A stretch of DNA of 64,000 nt from Micractinium sp. NFX-FRZ (taxonomy: Eukaryota > Chlorophyta > Trebouxiophyceae > Chlorellales > Chlorellaceae): assembly GCA_029339195.1 (NCBI GenBank), contig JAPTJF010000016.1:124001-188000 (forward strand), written 5' to 3'. The notes under the pieces were generated by a model. It was given only the letters and a program-made list of their open reading frames with translations. It was not told the origin of the DNA and did not search any database. This document shows, in pieces, positions 10,855-21,165 of this stretch; position 1 is the stretch's first letter; each line of letters starts with the position of its first letter. Position numbers and translations under genes: made by a program.

Positions 10855-13800
10855 ATGCAGGGCAGCGGCGAGCATGACGCAGCAGCAACAGCAGTAGGAG
10901 CACACGGCGGTGCGGAGCCCATGGCGGTTGACGCTCCGCCTGCAGGTGAAGCGGCGGCAGCTGCGGCGGCAGCCGCGGCAGGCGCCGCCGCTCAGCCTGC
11001 CGCTGGCGGCGCTGGCACCGGAAGCCAGGCGCTGGCAGACTCTCTTGAGGGCCACGCGGTGTATGTGTCTTTTGAAGAGAAGAAGGAGGTGTCGGAGCGG
11101 CGGGCGGGGCGGAAGTCGGGGGGGCACACCTACGTGGTCAAGTTCTTTTTGGTGGACTCGCACGGGGTGGAGTACCTGGCGGCCACAGGTGCGTAGGTGT
11201 AGTGGGCTGGGTGGTTTGTGTGTATTGTGGGTGGGTCTGACAGTGTTGTGCTGCATGCCAGTGTGCTGTCCTCCAGCAGCCACGTGGGTGCTGACACCGG
11301 GGCAGTATCCCGGTCAACTGCGGCGTGCAGGGTGCGTGGTGGTGGTGGGGTGCGTGGGTGCAGGGACGCATGTGTCTGGGCTGCAGCTCTTGACGCGTGA
11401 CTACCGTTGTGTCACCCAACCATGGGCAAGCAATGCCCCCTTGCAGGCGAGGACCAGGGGGATGCCCACTACCTGTATGAGAACCAGACCAACTTCCCCT
11501 TCCTGCGGGCCAACAACAAGGGGGTGAGCATGGTTTTGACAAGCAAATGAAGAGCGGACAGGGGTATGGTTGGGTGGCGCAGGGTGAGGGGAGAGAGGCG
11601 CGGCGTGGGCTCGCAGGCCCTGCTTGCCTGTGCACCGCACACACTGCTGCCACTGGCGTTTGCGGTTCTGCCTGTCCTGTCAAAACGCTTTCCGCCCCGC
11701 CTGCACATCCCCCACCGGTCCCGCCCCCGCCCGCCCCTGCCCTCCTGCCCTCCTGCCAGGATGTGCGCCTGTGGCTGGAGGGTATCATTGAGCGCAGCCA
11801 GGAGCGGGCAGGGGTGCACGGCCACCTGGTGCAGGTGAGATAGTGTGCGCGGGGCGGCATGGGCGCAACATGCCAGGGGCCGGCGCTTGCTGATTGCCAG
11901 GCAGGCAGGCAGGCAGGTGGCGCGGCACCCCGCAGCGCCTGCGTGGAGCCCGCCAGGCTGTGCCCGTGCTTCCAGTGCTGTGTGAGCTGACCTGCCCGCT
12001 GCCAGGCCCACTCTGCTCTGTGCTTGGTGGCACCCTGCCTTCTCCCGCCCTGCTCTAGTCTAGAACAAGAACCCCAAACCCCTGCAACCCGGCCCCCCGC
12101 TCTGGGCGCGCCTGCCTGCCGCCCTTGGTGCCCCCTCATCTCCCCCATTGCCCGTCTGCTGCTGCTGCAGGACGAGGTGCCTGCCGATCCCAACAAGATC
12201 CACCTCCCCAAATTTGTGGGCCACATGTGAGCAGGGGTGCCAGTTGTTTGCTTGCCTCTTGGGAGCCCGCGCCGTGGGACACGCTGAGGGCCGGCAGCTC
12301 CGCCTGCTGCTGCTGCTGCTGCTCACTCTGCGCTTCCATGCACCTTACGCCTGCTGCCGGCTGCGCCTCACTCCCTGGCTGCCCGCCGCCTCCTGCACAT
12401 TTTGCTCCCCGGCCGCCATTACCCCCACCCCTCTCTACCAAGACCCCTGCAGGAGCGACAGGAAGGAGCTGCCAGCCGTGCATGCACTGCCTGCTGTGCA
12501 TCAGTCCCCGACCGCCACTTACCGCCGTTCTGCCCCCCCTTATTCCCAACCCCCCTCTTCTCCCTGCAGGAGCGACAAGAAGGAGCTGCCAGACGGGCGG
12601 CACCGCATCGAGTGGTTCCTGCTGGACGAAGCAAACGACGCCCACCTGGCCATCGTGGGTGAGTGGCGCCTGCAACTGCTACGACTGCTTGCAACTACAT
12701 TTAGCTGCTTTGTTTGTGCTGGATGGAGAGGCAAACAATGCCCACCTGGCGATCGTGGGTGCATGTTGTCCGCTGCTGCTTCTTGGGTTGTGGTATTCTT
12801 TGTCAGCGAATTGGGTTAGGATTGCGTTGGGAAGGCGATCGCTGATCTCACGTCCGGCCCGCTGCTGCCGCTGGCCTGCTCTTGCTGCCGCCATTGCCCA
12901 TTGGCACCACTGCCCGGTCTGCTGCCCCGCTGGGCTGCTCTTCATTCATACATGCACCTCTTCTGGCAGCGCCCCGGAGTGAACTGGTATGCTCCCTGCC
13001 TCGCCCCCTTGCCCTGCAGGCGAGGAGAAGGAGACGCGGGACGGGCATTACCTGTACCGCACGCAGGGCATCTTCGACAAGGCACTGCCCCTGCAGGTAC
13101 TGCTGCGGTCGTAGTGCTGCAGTACCGCCGCCCAGCATGCTGTGCAGCACCATGTGCAGCGTCCCATGGTCGGGCCGGAGTCATATGCAGCATGAGGCAG
13201 CACTGGACAGCGTGAGCTTCACCCAGTGCCGCTGCCTGCCTGCCTCCCAACAACCGCATCGCCGCCGCCGCGTCACCCTGGCGCCTGTCCGTGCCTCATT
13301 CATTTGTGCAGGTGGGCAACCAGCGGGAGGTGGAGCGCTGGATTGACATCATGGTGTTCCACGGAGGGGTGGCCCCCGCGGGCACGGCCGGCAAGGCGGG
13401 CGACAGCCAGGGCGGCGCCCCCACGCTCAGCGGGCTCAGCGGGCACCGGTGAGCGCACACATCAGCAGCCTGCACGTGCCTGCCCACATGTCCTGGCCCT
13501 CGAATTGTGCTGCTCTCGGCAGCCTGCCTCCCATGACGCTTATCTCGCCGTGCCTGTGAAGGAGCTCACCGTCGCGCGTGCCCGCTCACCTTCCTACCTT
13601 GGCCATTTTACTGGCACAGCACACCAGCTCTCCCTCGTCCCATTGCTCACTCCCGCTCCCTAACCCAACCCGCAGCGCCAGCTCCCGCGCCACCGGCGGC
13701 TACGGCGCGGTGCGCGCCAGCCAGACGGGCGGGCAGAAGAAGGCGGCAGCGGGGCAGAAGCACGACCTGCTAAAGCAGGCCACCAGCAACGTCAAGAAGC

Positions 13801-16800
13801 TCAAGGTGGGACAGGGTTGAAGTGCTTAGCTCACTTGCTTGCTTGCTTGCTTGCTGGTTCGTGTTGCATGGCCAACCGGCTGCACACCCCTTCTGTGCCC
13901 GGCAGACGGCGGCGCCTGGGCGCCAGGTTGCTCGGGCCCCGACCAGGACGCTCGCGATGCCGATGCCTTCCACATCCATCAACGTTCCTCCTTCCCCTCT
14001 CCTCGCCTGCAGACGGCGGCGTCTGGGCGTCTGGGTGTGGACCCAGATCAGGACGCTCGCGATGCCGTGGCCTCCGAGCTCCAGAAGTGGGCCCAGGAGG
14101 AGGCGCAGCGGCGGGAGGCGGCCAAGCGGCAGGCGCTGGCTTACGCCACAGGTGCGCGCTGGGCTGGGCTGGGCTGGGGCGGGCTGAAGGGCAGCAGGGC
14201 AGGGCTTCAGGTGTTTCCTGCGAGGGCCTGCGCTGGCAGCAGCGGGGGGTGGCCATAGCCGCCTTGGCTGCCTGCTGAGGCGCACACGGGTGTAAGTGGT
14301 CAGAAGGAAGGAAGCTGCACGTCTGCATCAGAGCCGCGGTCGGCACGGCTCCTTCTGCCTTTTGAGTTGCACCTCGCAAGGAAGGTCAAGGCGGGGTCTC
14401 CTTACCAATTCGCCACACGCTGCCAACCCACACCGGCTCACCTGCCCACCCTGTGTCCCCTGCAGACCCGCTGGCGGGCAAGGAGGCGGCCGCAGCCAAG
14501 CGCTGCCTGGCAGTGCTGAGGCAGGCGGCGCATCAGGCGGGCTTCCTGCCGCCCGCGCCTGGCACGGGGCGGGGCGGCGGCGCTGGCGGCACGCACCAGC
14601 AGCAGCTGAATTTGGTGGACACGCTGGGGGCGCTCAGGTGGGCAGGGGGGCAGGGGGGATGGGGCGGCGAGTTGCGGCGGCGACGGACTGGGTCCCAGCG
14701 CAGTGGGCCATGCTTTTTTGTGCAGCCCGGCGGGTGGACGATGCCCGGGTGGCACGGCCCCTGCCTACCTGCCTGTGGCGAATCGCGGGGGCACTACAGC
14801 GCCTACTTTGCACTCTACAACAGCATGCTGGTCTCACACCACCCTTGCGTTCTCCCTCAACCCAGCAAGTATGCAGCACCGCCCTCCTGACCCTGCATCC
14901 CAACCTCTGAATCCTGCATGCCCCCCAACCCCTTACTGCAGGGAGCTGGCCCACATGTATGCCCCCCTGAGCCTGGTGGCCTTGCCGGAGCTGAACGAGT
15001 GCCTGGGCCGCCTGCAGGCGCACCAGGTGGGCATGGGTGGCTCTGCCATTGTTTTAGATTGACTTTTAGATTGACTACCCCCTCTGCCTGCCTCTGGTTC
15101 CGCGACCCTTGCCTGCCGCATGCTGTGGCCCGGCATGGCTGTGGCTCCGCGGAGTGCAAGCTCGAGGCGCTCCGCCCTTACACTGCGGTGGTGTGGCTAG
15201 CTCTGGTGCATGCCTGCTGATATGTGTGGCAGGCTCGCCTTTGACGCCACGCCAGCGCCCGTCACCACCTGTCCCCCTGTCCTTCTGCCCTCTTATCGTC
15301 CTTCTGAGTCTCAAGTACAGTGTTGAACAAGCCGGCACGCCTGTGACGTTCTGCGCCCTCCCACTGCCCCTGCAGCACCCGGAGGTGGCACACTTGGCAG
15401 GAGTGGTGCTGGAGCAGTGGCTGCACGTGGCAGTGGCCCAGGTGGGGCGCCAGCTGTAATGGGGCGCGGCTTTGCATGCTTGTTGCACCAGCCCGCCCAC
15501 CCTGCACCTCCCACGCTGTGCAACGCTGCCTGGGCTGGCCGTGCCCTGTGGGTGTGTCGTGACGCATCAAGCCCCACCTGCCTCCCTCATCCCGCCCTGC
15601 CCCTTGCCCATGGCAGTCTTTCACCTGCATTGCCCTGCTTGCCTGCCCTGCGTTGCCTGCCCTGCACTGCATGGGCATGCTGACCAGCCCACCCTGCCCT
15701 GCCTCGCCCCGCCTGCAGGCCCAGGTGCTCACAGACCCTCGGTACGTGGAGGACCCGCGATCTGTGCTGGAGGCCAAGTGAGTGGGGCTGGGCAGCCAGT
15801 TCGGTGCAATGGTTGTTGCTGACCTGAGGGCTCTAAAAGTGCGGACCTGGGGGCTCTAAAAGTGCGGACCTGCACCCTCGCGCCAGCACCAAACCTGGCC
15901 CTCGCTCATCCAACAACCGGATGCCCAGCATGCACTGGGCCTCCAGCAAACTAGGACACCTGGTGCAAGGGGGCAGGGCCAGGGGGGGCAAGCAGGTGCA
16001 TGTGCCTGGCCGGTGCTGTGCGGCAGGCCTTGCCGTGCTGCCCTGTGCCTCCTACTCTCGCCCACCTCTGTGCCTCTCCCGCTCTGCCTGGGCCCCGTGC
16101 ATCTCCCTGCCTGAGCCGAATGCATCACGCTGCCTAGCCTAAGGTCTGCCTCAGCACAATGCATCCCCCCATCCACACTCCCTGCCCTGCCGCAGGCTGT
16201 CCAGCCGAGAGGAGATGGATTCCATTGTGTCGGCAGTCACCCACCGCACGCTGCACCCGCCGCCCTCACAGCAGCAGCAGCAGCAGGCGCCCGCCGTGCG
16301 GCAGCAGGAGCGCGGCGGCAGCCGGCTGGGCCCCGCGCCCTCGGCGGTGGCCGCAGCAGTTGCCGGCTTGCGGGAGCCGGGCCCGGCGGGGACGGCGGCA
16401 GCGGCAGCAGCAGCGGCCACGCCAGGTGGCGCCCTGGCGTCACGCCCCTCGGAGCAGTCCCTGGGGGACCTCTTGAGCACGGGCGGCGAGCCCGGCCTGG
16501 CCAGCGCAGCGCCAGCTGTCAGCGGCGGCCCCGCCCGCGTGGCCGCCAGCTCAGCGCTGGCACAACAGACGGTGGAGCGGCGGCGGCTCAACCTAGACTC
16601 CCTCGACTCGCCCAACGTTGTGCTCACCTCGGCTGGCAAGCGCCGCCAGCAGCAGCTGTCTGTGAGCAGCAGCGGGGAGGAGGAGGAGGACAAGGAGGCT
16701 GCGGCAGCGGCGGCGGCGGCAGCACGCGGCGGCGCCGCCGATGACGACGACCCCAGCATGTTTCTGGGTGCTGACAGCCAGCAGCTCACGCGGCCCCCTG

Positions 16801-16895
16801 GCGGAGGTGGTTCTCTCAGATACGCCGCTTCTGTTCAGCTGATTGAGGCGCCCGTTGTGGAGGGGGAGTCGGAGCAGGCGGAGCTGCTGCCGTGA
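10855..16895 (+). CDS. Unknown protein with duplicated N-terminal module and TFIIS-N-like helices, 14 exons, 731 aa
   Basis: Exons: 10855-11188, 11447-11523, 11760-11834, 12171-12226, 12570-12658, 13020-13096, 13312-13448, 13676-13805, 14013-14151, 14466-14637, 14942-15026, 15376-15441, 15719-15777, 16196-16895 (2196 nt, phases agree). After an Ala-rich N-terminus, residues about 65-140 and 185-250 look like two copies of one module: hydrophobic strand (VVKFFLVD / IEWFLLDE), a loop ending HYLYENQ / HYLYRTQ, then DVRLWLEGII / EVERWIDIMV. A Lys-rich linker follows. Residues 372-498 are leucine-rich helices (LLKQAT, CLAVLRQA, ECLGRLQAH, AHLAGVVLEQWLHV) that resemble the TFIIS N-terminal (LW) fold of elongation factors. 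The long tail is low-complexity Ala/Gln/Ser with acidic patches. A nuclear, transcription-linked role is inferred, not shown. Confidence 0.8.
12445..12596 (+). repeat. Junction echo: acceptor of exon 5 of the TFIIS-N-like gene
   Basis: The echo at 12445-12478 precedes the parent at 12560-12596. Both read CCCTGCAGGAGCGACA followed by AAGGAGCTGCCAG. The echo reads on to unrelated sequence within about 35 nt. Confidence 0.85.
12620..12760 (+). repeat. Junction echo: donor of exon 5 of the TFIIS-N-like gene
   Basis: Parent 12620-12660 (LLDEANDAHLAIVG codons plus donor) recurs at 12717-12760 with the GTGGGT donor retained. This exon therefore has echoes on both sides. Confidence 0.85.
13902..14076 (+). 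repeat. Junction echo: acceptor of exon 9 of the TFIIS-N-like gene
   Basis: The echo at 13902-13967 precedes the parent at 14007-14076. About 65 nt align, including GCAGACGGCGGCG and GGACGCTCGCGATGCCG. Confidence 0.85.
15829..15871 (+). repeat. 22-nt tandem duplication in an intron
   Basis: Two adjacent copies of a ggctctaaaagtgcggacct-type unit, nearly identical and so recent. Confidence 0.85.
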
Positions 16896-17768
16896 TGAGA
16901 TCTGCACACGTGGCGCTGAGCTGGCAGCTGAGTTGGCTCGGCAGCTGCGGCAGCGGCTTGAGCTGCGACCAGCAGCACGCAGCCAGCAATGGCAGTTGCA
17001 TTTGCGGCACTGCCTGCCAGCCTGGCGCTTGAGCGCCTTGAGTACTCTATCTGTCTGTTGTTGCGAGTCTACTGCTGTTTTTGTGCAGCTCGCACGCTTG
17101 GCACGGGCAGCGCTGCCCCCAATGTGTGCAAGCCGCGCAGGCCTTGCGCGCCCCTCATCTTGCACCCATGCTTTCGTGCACTCTAGTTTCTTCATGCATG
17201 CAATACACAAGTTAAGTTGCTGCAAACGCCATCACGCGCCTCGGCTCCCAGCCTTGTTATGCAGCCTGGGGCAGGACCGGCCAGTAGTGGTTCAAGGGTT
17301 GCAGCTGGCATGCCGTGGGAAGACTGAGCAGGCTTCGCATGGAGAGGTGTTCGGGGTAGATTTGCAGGTCAGAGCCAGCCCGGGACGGACGAGGCTGTGC
17401 CAGCATGTCTGCTTGGGGGCAGCATGTAAAGGTGCAGCACACCAATGGGTGCTATGCTGGTTGCTGGTTTGATCATGAATTGCCTGGCAGTGCTTCATCT
17501 CACCCGCACCCAGGCTGTGCATGTTTGCTTGCTTGCACCCTTCAGCTGGTGCTTGCAGAAACTGAAGAGCTAAGTCTCGCCTCCTATCAATACTGCCACT
17601 TGCTGCTGGCCTGCTGCTGAGTGCGCTGGCCGGCGGCACGGTGGGAGAGCGATGGTCCCGGCCATCGGACCGCCGCGCAGTGCTGGCTGCCGCAAGATCT
17701 TGGGCCTATCGAATCCTGTGGTTCTTCAGTGTGTGGGGGCCAGCGACTTGTTCCGTTTCACATGTAGC
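16896..17768 (+). other. Intergenic: 3' region of the TFIIS-N-like gene and promoter of RING-CH gene 1
   Basis: No supportable coding sequence. A TGTAA lies at 17425-17429. Confidence 0.55.
17425..17429 (+). terminator. Candidate TGTAA poly(A) signal
   Basis: 530 nt past the stop at 16895. Position and motif only. Confidence 0.25.
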
Positions 17769-18998
17769 ATGGCTCAGGCGGAGCAGGCTCTCCTCGATGA
17801 GCAGGCTTGCAGGATGTGCTGGGCGCCTGAGCGCGACACTCCAGGTGAGCTGAGCCGGCCATTCCAGGAGGTGGCGTTGGCAGTCGAAGCGGTGCGATGC
17901 AGCCTCAGCTTGACTATCAGCAGCGCAAAATCGCGTGATAAACTCGCGTGATGTAAATTTCAAGCCGTCAAAACGCCCGCCGCTCACTGCTGCCTGGTGG
18001 CGGCCGCCGGCCCCCGCCGCCGCCGCTGCTGCACCGCCTGCAGATGGTCGCCTCATCGCGCCCTGCCGCTGTACAGACCGAGTCCACGGCAGCTGCCTGT
18101 TTGAGTGGATCTTGATGCGCACGGAAACCAACAGGGAGAAGCCTGAGTGCTGCGAGGTCTGCACCGCAGAGTGGCAGAGCTGTCTCACAGGTGATCACAT
18201 GGACTGAGTCATGGCAGAGGCTGTCCAGGAGCGCCAAATGTGTATTGCTGTCGGACCCCCCAAAAGGGCCGCAGGTACTGCCTACATGCATGGCCAGCAC
18301 GCTCCTGTTTTACCTCTTGAAGCAGCGCAAGCCTGCTGCTCCAGTTGTGGACGTGTGCTCCCTCCCCCTGCGCTACAGCTGTTCTTGCTTGCAGTCCTGA
18401 GTGAGACCCTGCACCCATTTCCGTTGCAATGGTTGCTGCAGTGCCTGTGGCGGAGGCGCAGCAAAGCCTGGCGGCGTTCAAGCGCACCCAGGAGGAGCGG
18501 GCTGAGCACGTGGCACGCCAGGCGCAGGAGGCAGCGGCACGCGCTGAGAGCAAGGCACAGGAGGCTGCTTTGCGTGCTGCGCGCGCTGAGAGCAAGGAGC
18601 TGGCAGCAAACACTCTCAAAATCCTGGCTGAGGTGCAGGCAGCGGCGGCAGAGCAGCGAGCTGTGCAGGCTGAACAGCTGGTGCAGGAGATGAAGGAAGC
18701 GGAGGCGGGAAGCACTGCTGCTCCCCTGCCCAGGATCCAATGGTGGCCGGGCGTCCTGCTTTCGGTGGTGCTGGTGATTGGCGGCTGCGCGCTCGGCATC
18801 AGGGCGAAGGCCCAAGTTGACGATGACGAGAGGAGGCAGCACCTGATGCAGGGGCGCATGACGAGACATACTCGCCACGAACTGCGTCACCACCACCTGC
18901 TGTATGGCCGCAAGACACTGGCCTGGAGACACACGCACTCGGATGGGCGGCAAGAGATCGATTTGACCACCACATTTGACCTCCCTGGCCTCATGTAG
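17769..18998 (+). CDS. RING-CH (MARCH-type) membrane protein 1, 3 exons, 259 aa
   Basis: Exons 17769-17844, 18044-18190, 18442-18998 (780 nt). Residues 14-76 form a C4HC3 RING-variant finger: CRMC, CRC, HGSCLFEW, then CEVC. Such domains recruit E2 enzymes for ubiquitination of membrane proteins. A long Ala/Glu/Lys/Arg coiled coil follows (FKRTQEERAEHVARQAQEAA and beyond), then one hydrophobic span (WWPGVLLSVVLVIGG) and a His/Arg-rich end. This suggests a tail-anchored E3 ligase. Gene 2 just downstream has introns at identical points, so the two arose by tandem duplication. Confidence 0.85.
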
Positions 18999-19419
18999 CT
19001 GCACCGCCGAGTTCAGCGGAGTGGCTGGCCAGAGCAGATGCCCACTCTTTCCGCCCTTTTCCGTCACAGCTATTTCGCTGTGACATCTCCGAGACTATGT
19101 CCTCTCCTCAGCAAGTTGCCTGGCAGACCCTGTGCATGCCCATTGTCAGGTAGGCATAGGCCCCTGAGGATGCAGGCGAGGGGCAAGATCAGGGTTGGAA
19201 TGTGCCAGCATCACATTGGCACGCCGGGCTGCTGCCCTCGCAGGAGCTCTCGCCCGCATGGCCGGCCGCCACAGGAGGTAGGAGAGTGATGGGCTTCGTC
19301 AGTGTCTAAACCCAGCGCTGCGTTATCTTTTGGTCGACTGGGCCCTTTGCACTCTGTCTGAGCCGCAGCGGACCCCAGCCGCAGCTTTTGGGTAGGGTTT
19401 ACCGGGCGGCAGGTCAGCC
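18999..19419 (+). other. Intergenic between the two RING-CH genes
   Basis: 421 nt, 3' UTR of gene 1 and promoter of gene 2; no distinct motif recognised. Confidence 0.5.
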
Positions 19420-20377
19420 ATGGCTGAGGACCAGGCGGCGCACGCCGATGAGGAGCTCTGCAGGGTGTGCTGGGAGCCAGAAAGCGACGAGCCAGGTGAT
19501 CCGGCAGCGCGGGGTTCGCAGCGCTCGTGTCGCCACCGGTGGCTCAGTCGTAGTTGTGCAGAGAGGATGCGCTTGTCCTGCTATACCCGTCAGAAGTTGC
19601 TGGCATCAGCGCAATCCAGGCGCCGCTCACTCCCGCTTGCCGCTCCGCCCCGCCCCGCCCCGCCCCGCCGCCTGCAGGCGGGCGCTTTGTGGACGCCTGC
19701 CGCTGCGCCAGCCGCATCCACGGCAGCTGCCTCTCGGCATGGCTGGTGCTCAGGAATGAGGCTGGGAGGGAGAAGCCTGAGTGCTGTGAAGTGTGCACTG
19801 GGGAGTGGCGGAACAGCCTGACAGGTGAGGCGGGCGGGCCGAGGGAGTGCTCGAGTGCTTGCACGCGGGCTTGCATGCAGCAGCCCAAGCACTGTGCACA
19901 AAGAGGTGTGTGCAAAACTAGGCCTGATCATTCCCAGCAGGGACCCACGAGCCTAGAAATGCCAGCACTGGTGCCTATTTGCCCCACCCTCCTGCCCACA
20001 CCTGCTCCTGCTACCCTGCAGTGCCCGTGGCCGAGCTGCAAATGAGCCTTGCTTCCTACAAGCGTGGCCAGGAGGAGCGGGCTGAGGAGCTCGAGAGGAT
20101 GCTGATGCTTGCAGCTGCACTGATGGCGGCTGAGGATGCCAGGCAGCAGCGGCGGTGGCGCTGGGCGGCGCTGGGGCTGGCCGGCACCTTGATAGCAGGG
20201 GCACTGGCCTGGGTCGGGTGGCGGCTGCAACATGGGGGTGGTGACCTGGCGGCTGGGTTCCGCGCGTTTCGCGCTGCCCACCTGGCGCGGGGACAGGCAT
20301 CGATGGACTGGCATGCAATACTCCCTGACGGGCGGCAGGAGACTGTGCTCACCACCACCCTGCATAGCCTCAAGTAG
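19420..20377 (+). CDS. RING-CH (MARCH-type) membrane protein 2, 3 exons, 192 aa
   Basis: Exons 19420-19495, 19678-19824, 20022-20377 (579 nt). Exons 1 and 2 are exactly as long as in gene 1 (76 and 147 nt), with the same phases. The C4HC3 finger is intact: CRVC, CRC, HGSCLSAW, CEVC. The coiled coil is much shorter (YKRGQEERAEELERMLML) and precedes a hydrophobic span (LGLAGTLIAGALAWVGW). Both proteins end with a related DGRQE..LTTT motif, which argues for shared C-terminal function. Confidence 0.85.
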
Positions 20378-21127
20378 CCCGGCTGCCCAGCGGCGTGCTG
20401 CCATTGCTGATCACGTGCTGGCCGAAGAGTGGCCACTTGTGTACATGCTTGAGCCACGCCCGACTGCTGCACCGTTCATGCACTGGCGGCCATGCAAGGC
20501 GCCAGGGCAGCACCTTCTTTGCTCGCCCCGCATTCGCTCCCTGTGGTGCATCGACACGAGTGCACGGTCTTGCTGTCAGGGTACGACATGCACCCCCTCC
20601 ACAAGGGCGGGCAGGTTTGTGCTGCCCTGTCTCAGGATCGGAAGCCGCTGCACCCATCAAATTCTAGCATGCTCTCAGAACTGTGTGGTGTAACTAACCA
20701 AGGGAAACGCAGTCTGTGGAAGGCGTCAGTGGGCGGGAATGCCTGTGGCTTAGCCGCTGCTGGCTTCTGAACAACATCAGGCTGTGCACGCTGCAGGCTC
20801 TGGCCAAGTTGTACCGCCTCAGGCTGTCAATCACAATGATGACCTGGCACTGCCTGCTCTGCCTGCCTGACCTGGCACTGCCTGCCTGCTCTGCGGATGC
20901 GCTGGCAGCGCTGGTTCAGAGCATCGCCTTGACACCTAACATGCTTGCAAACAAATTGTTGGGGTAAGGTAAATCTGGCAGCAGAGGCGAGGCATGGCAC
21001 GCAGGAGCAGAGGGCAGCAACAGAGAAGGAGTGGGGTGGAAGGGCGGCCGGCAGCGTGCGCCACCCTCACTGCGTGCAAGGCAGCTCTGGGTGCGCGTGC
21101 TGAGCAAGGGAGCCAGGCAGGCACTGC
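20378..21127. other. Intergenic: convergent 3' ends of RING-CH gene 2 and tandem gene copy 1
   Basis: No coding signal. From about 20820 onward it is the start of the tandem duplication unit shared with 23675 onward. A TGTAA at 20689-20693 may serve RING-CH gene 2. Confidence 0.55.
20689..20693 (+). terminator. Candidate TGTAA poly(A) signal of RING-CH gene 2
   Basis: 312 nt past the stop at 20377. Confidence 0.3.
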
Positions 21128-21165
21128 TTACCCACCAAACACAGTCAACTTGATGACCAGGACAA

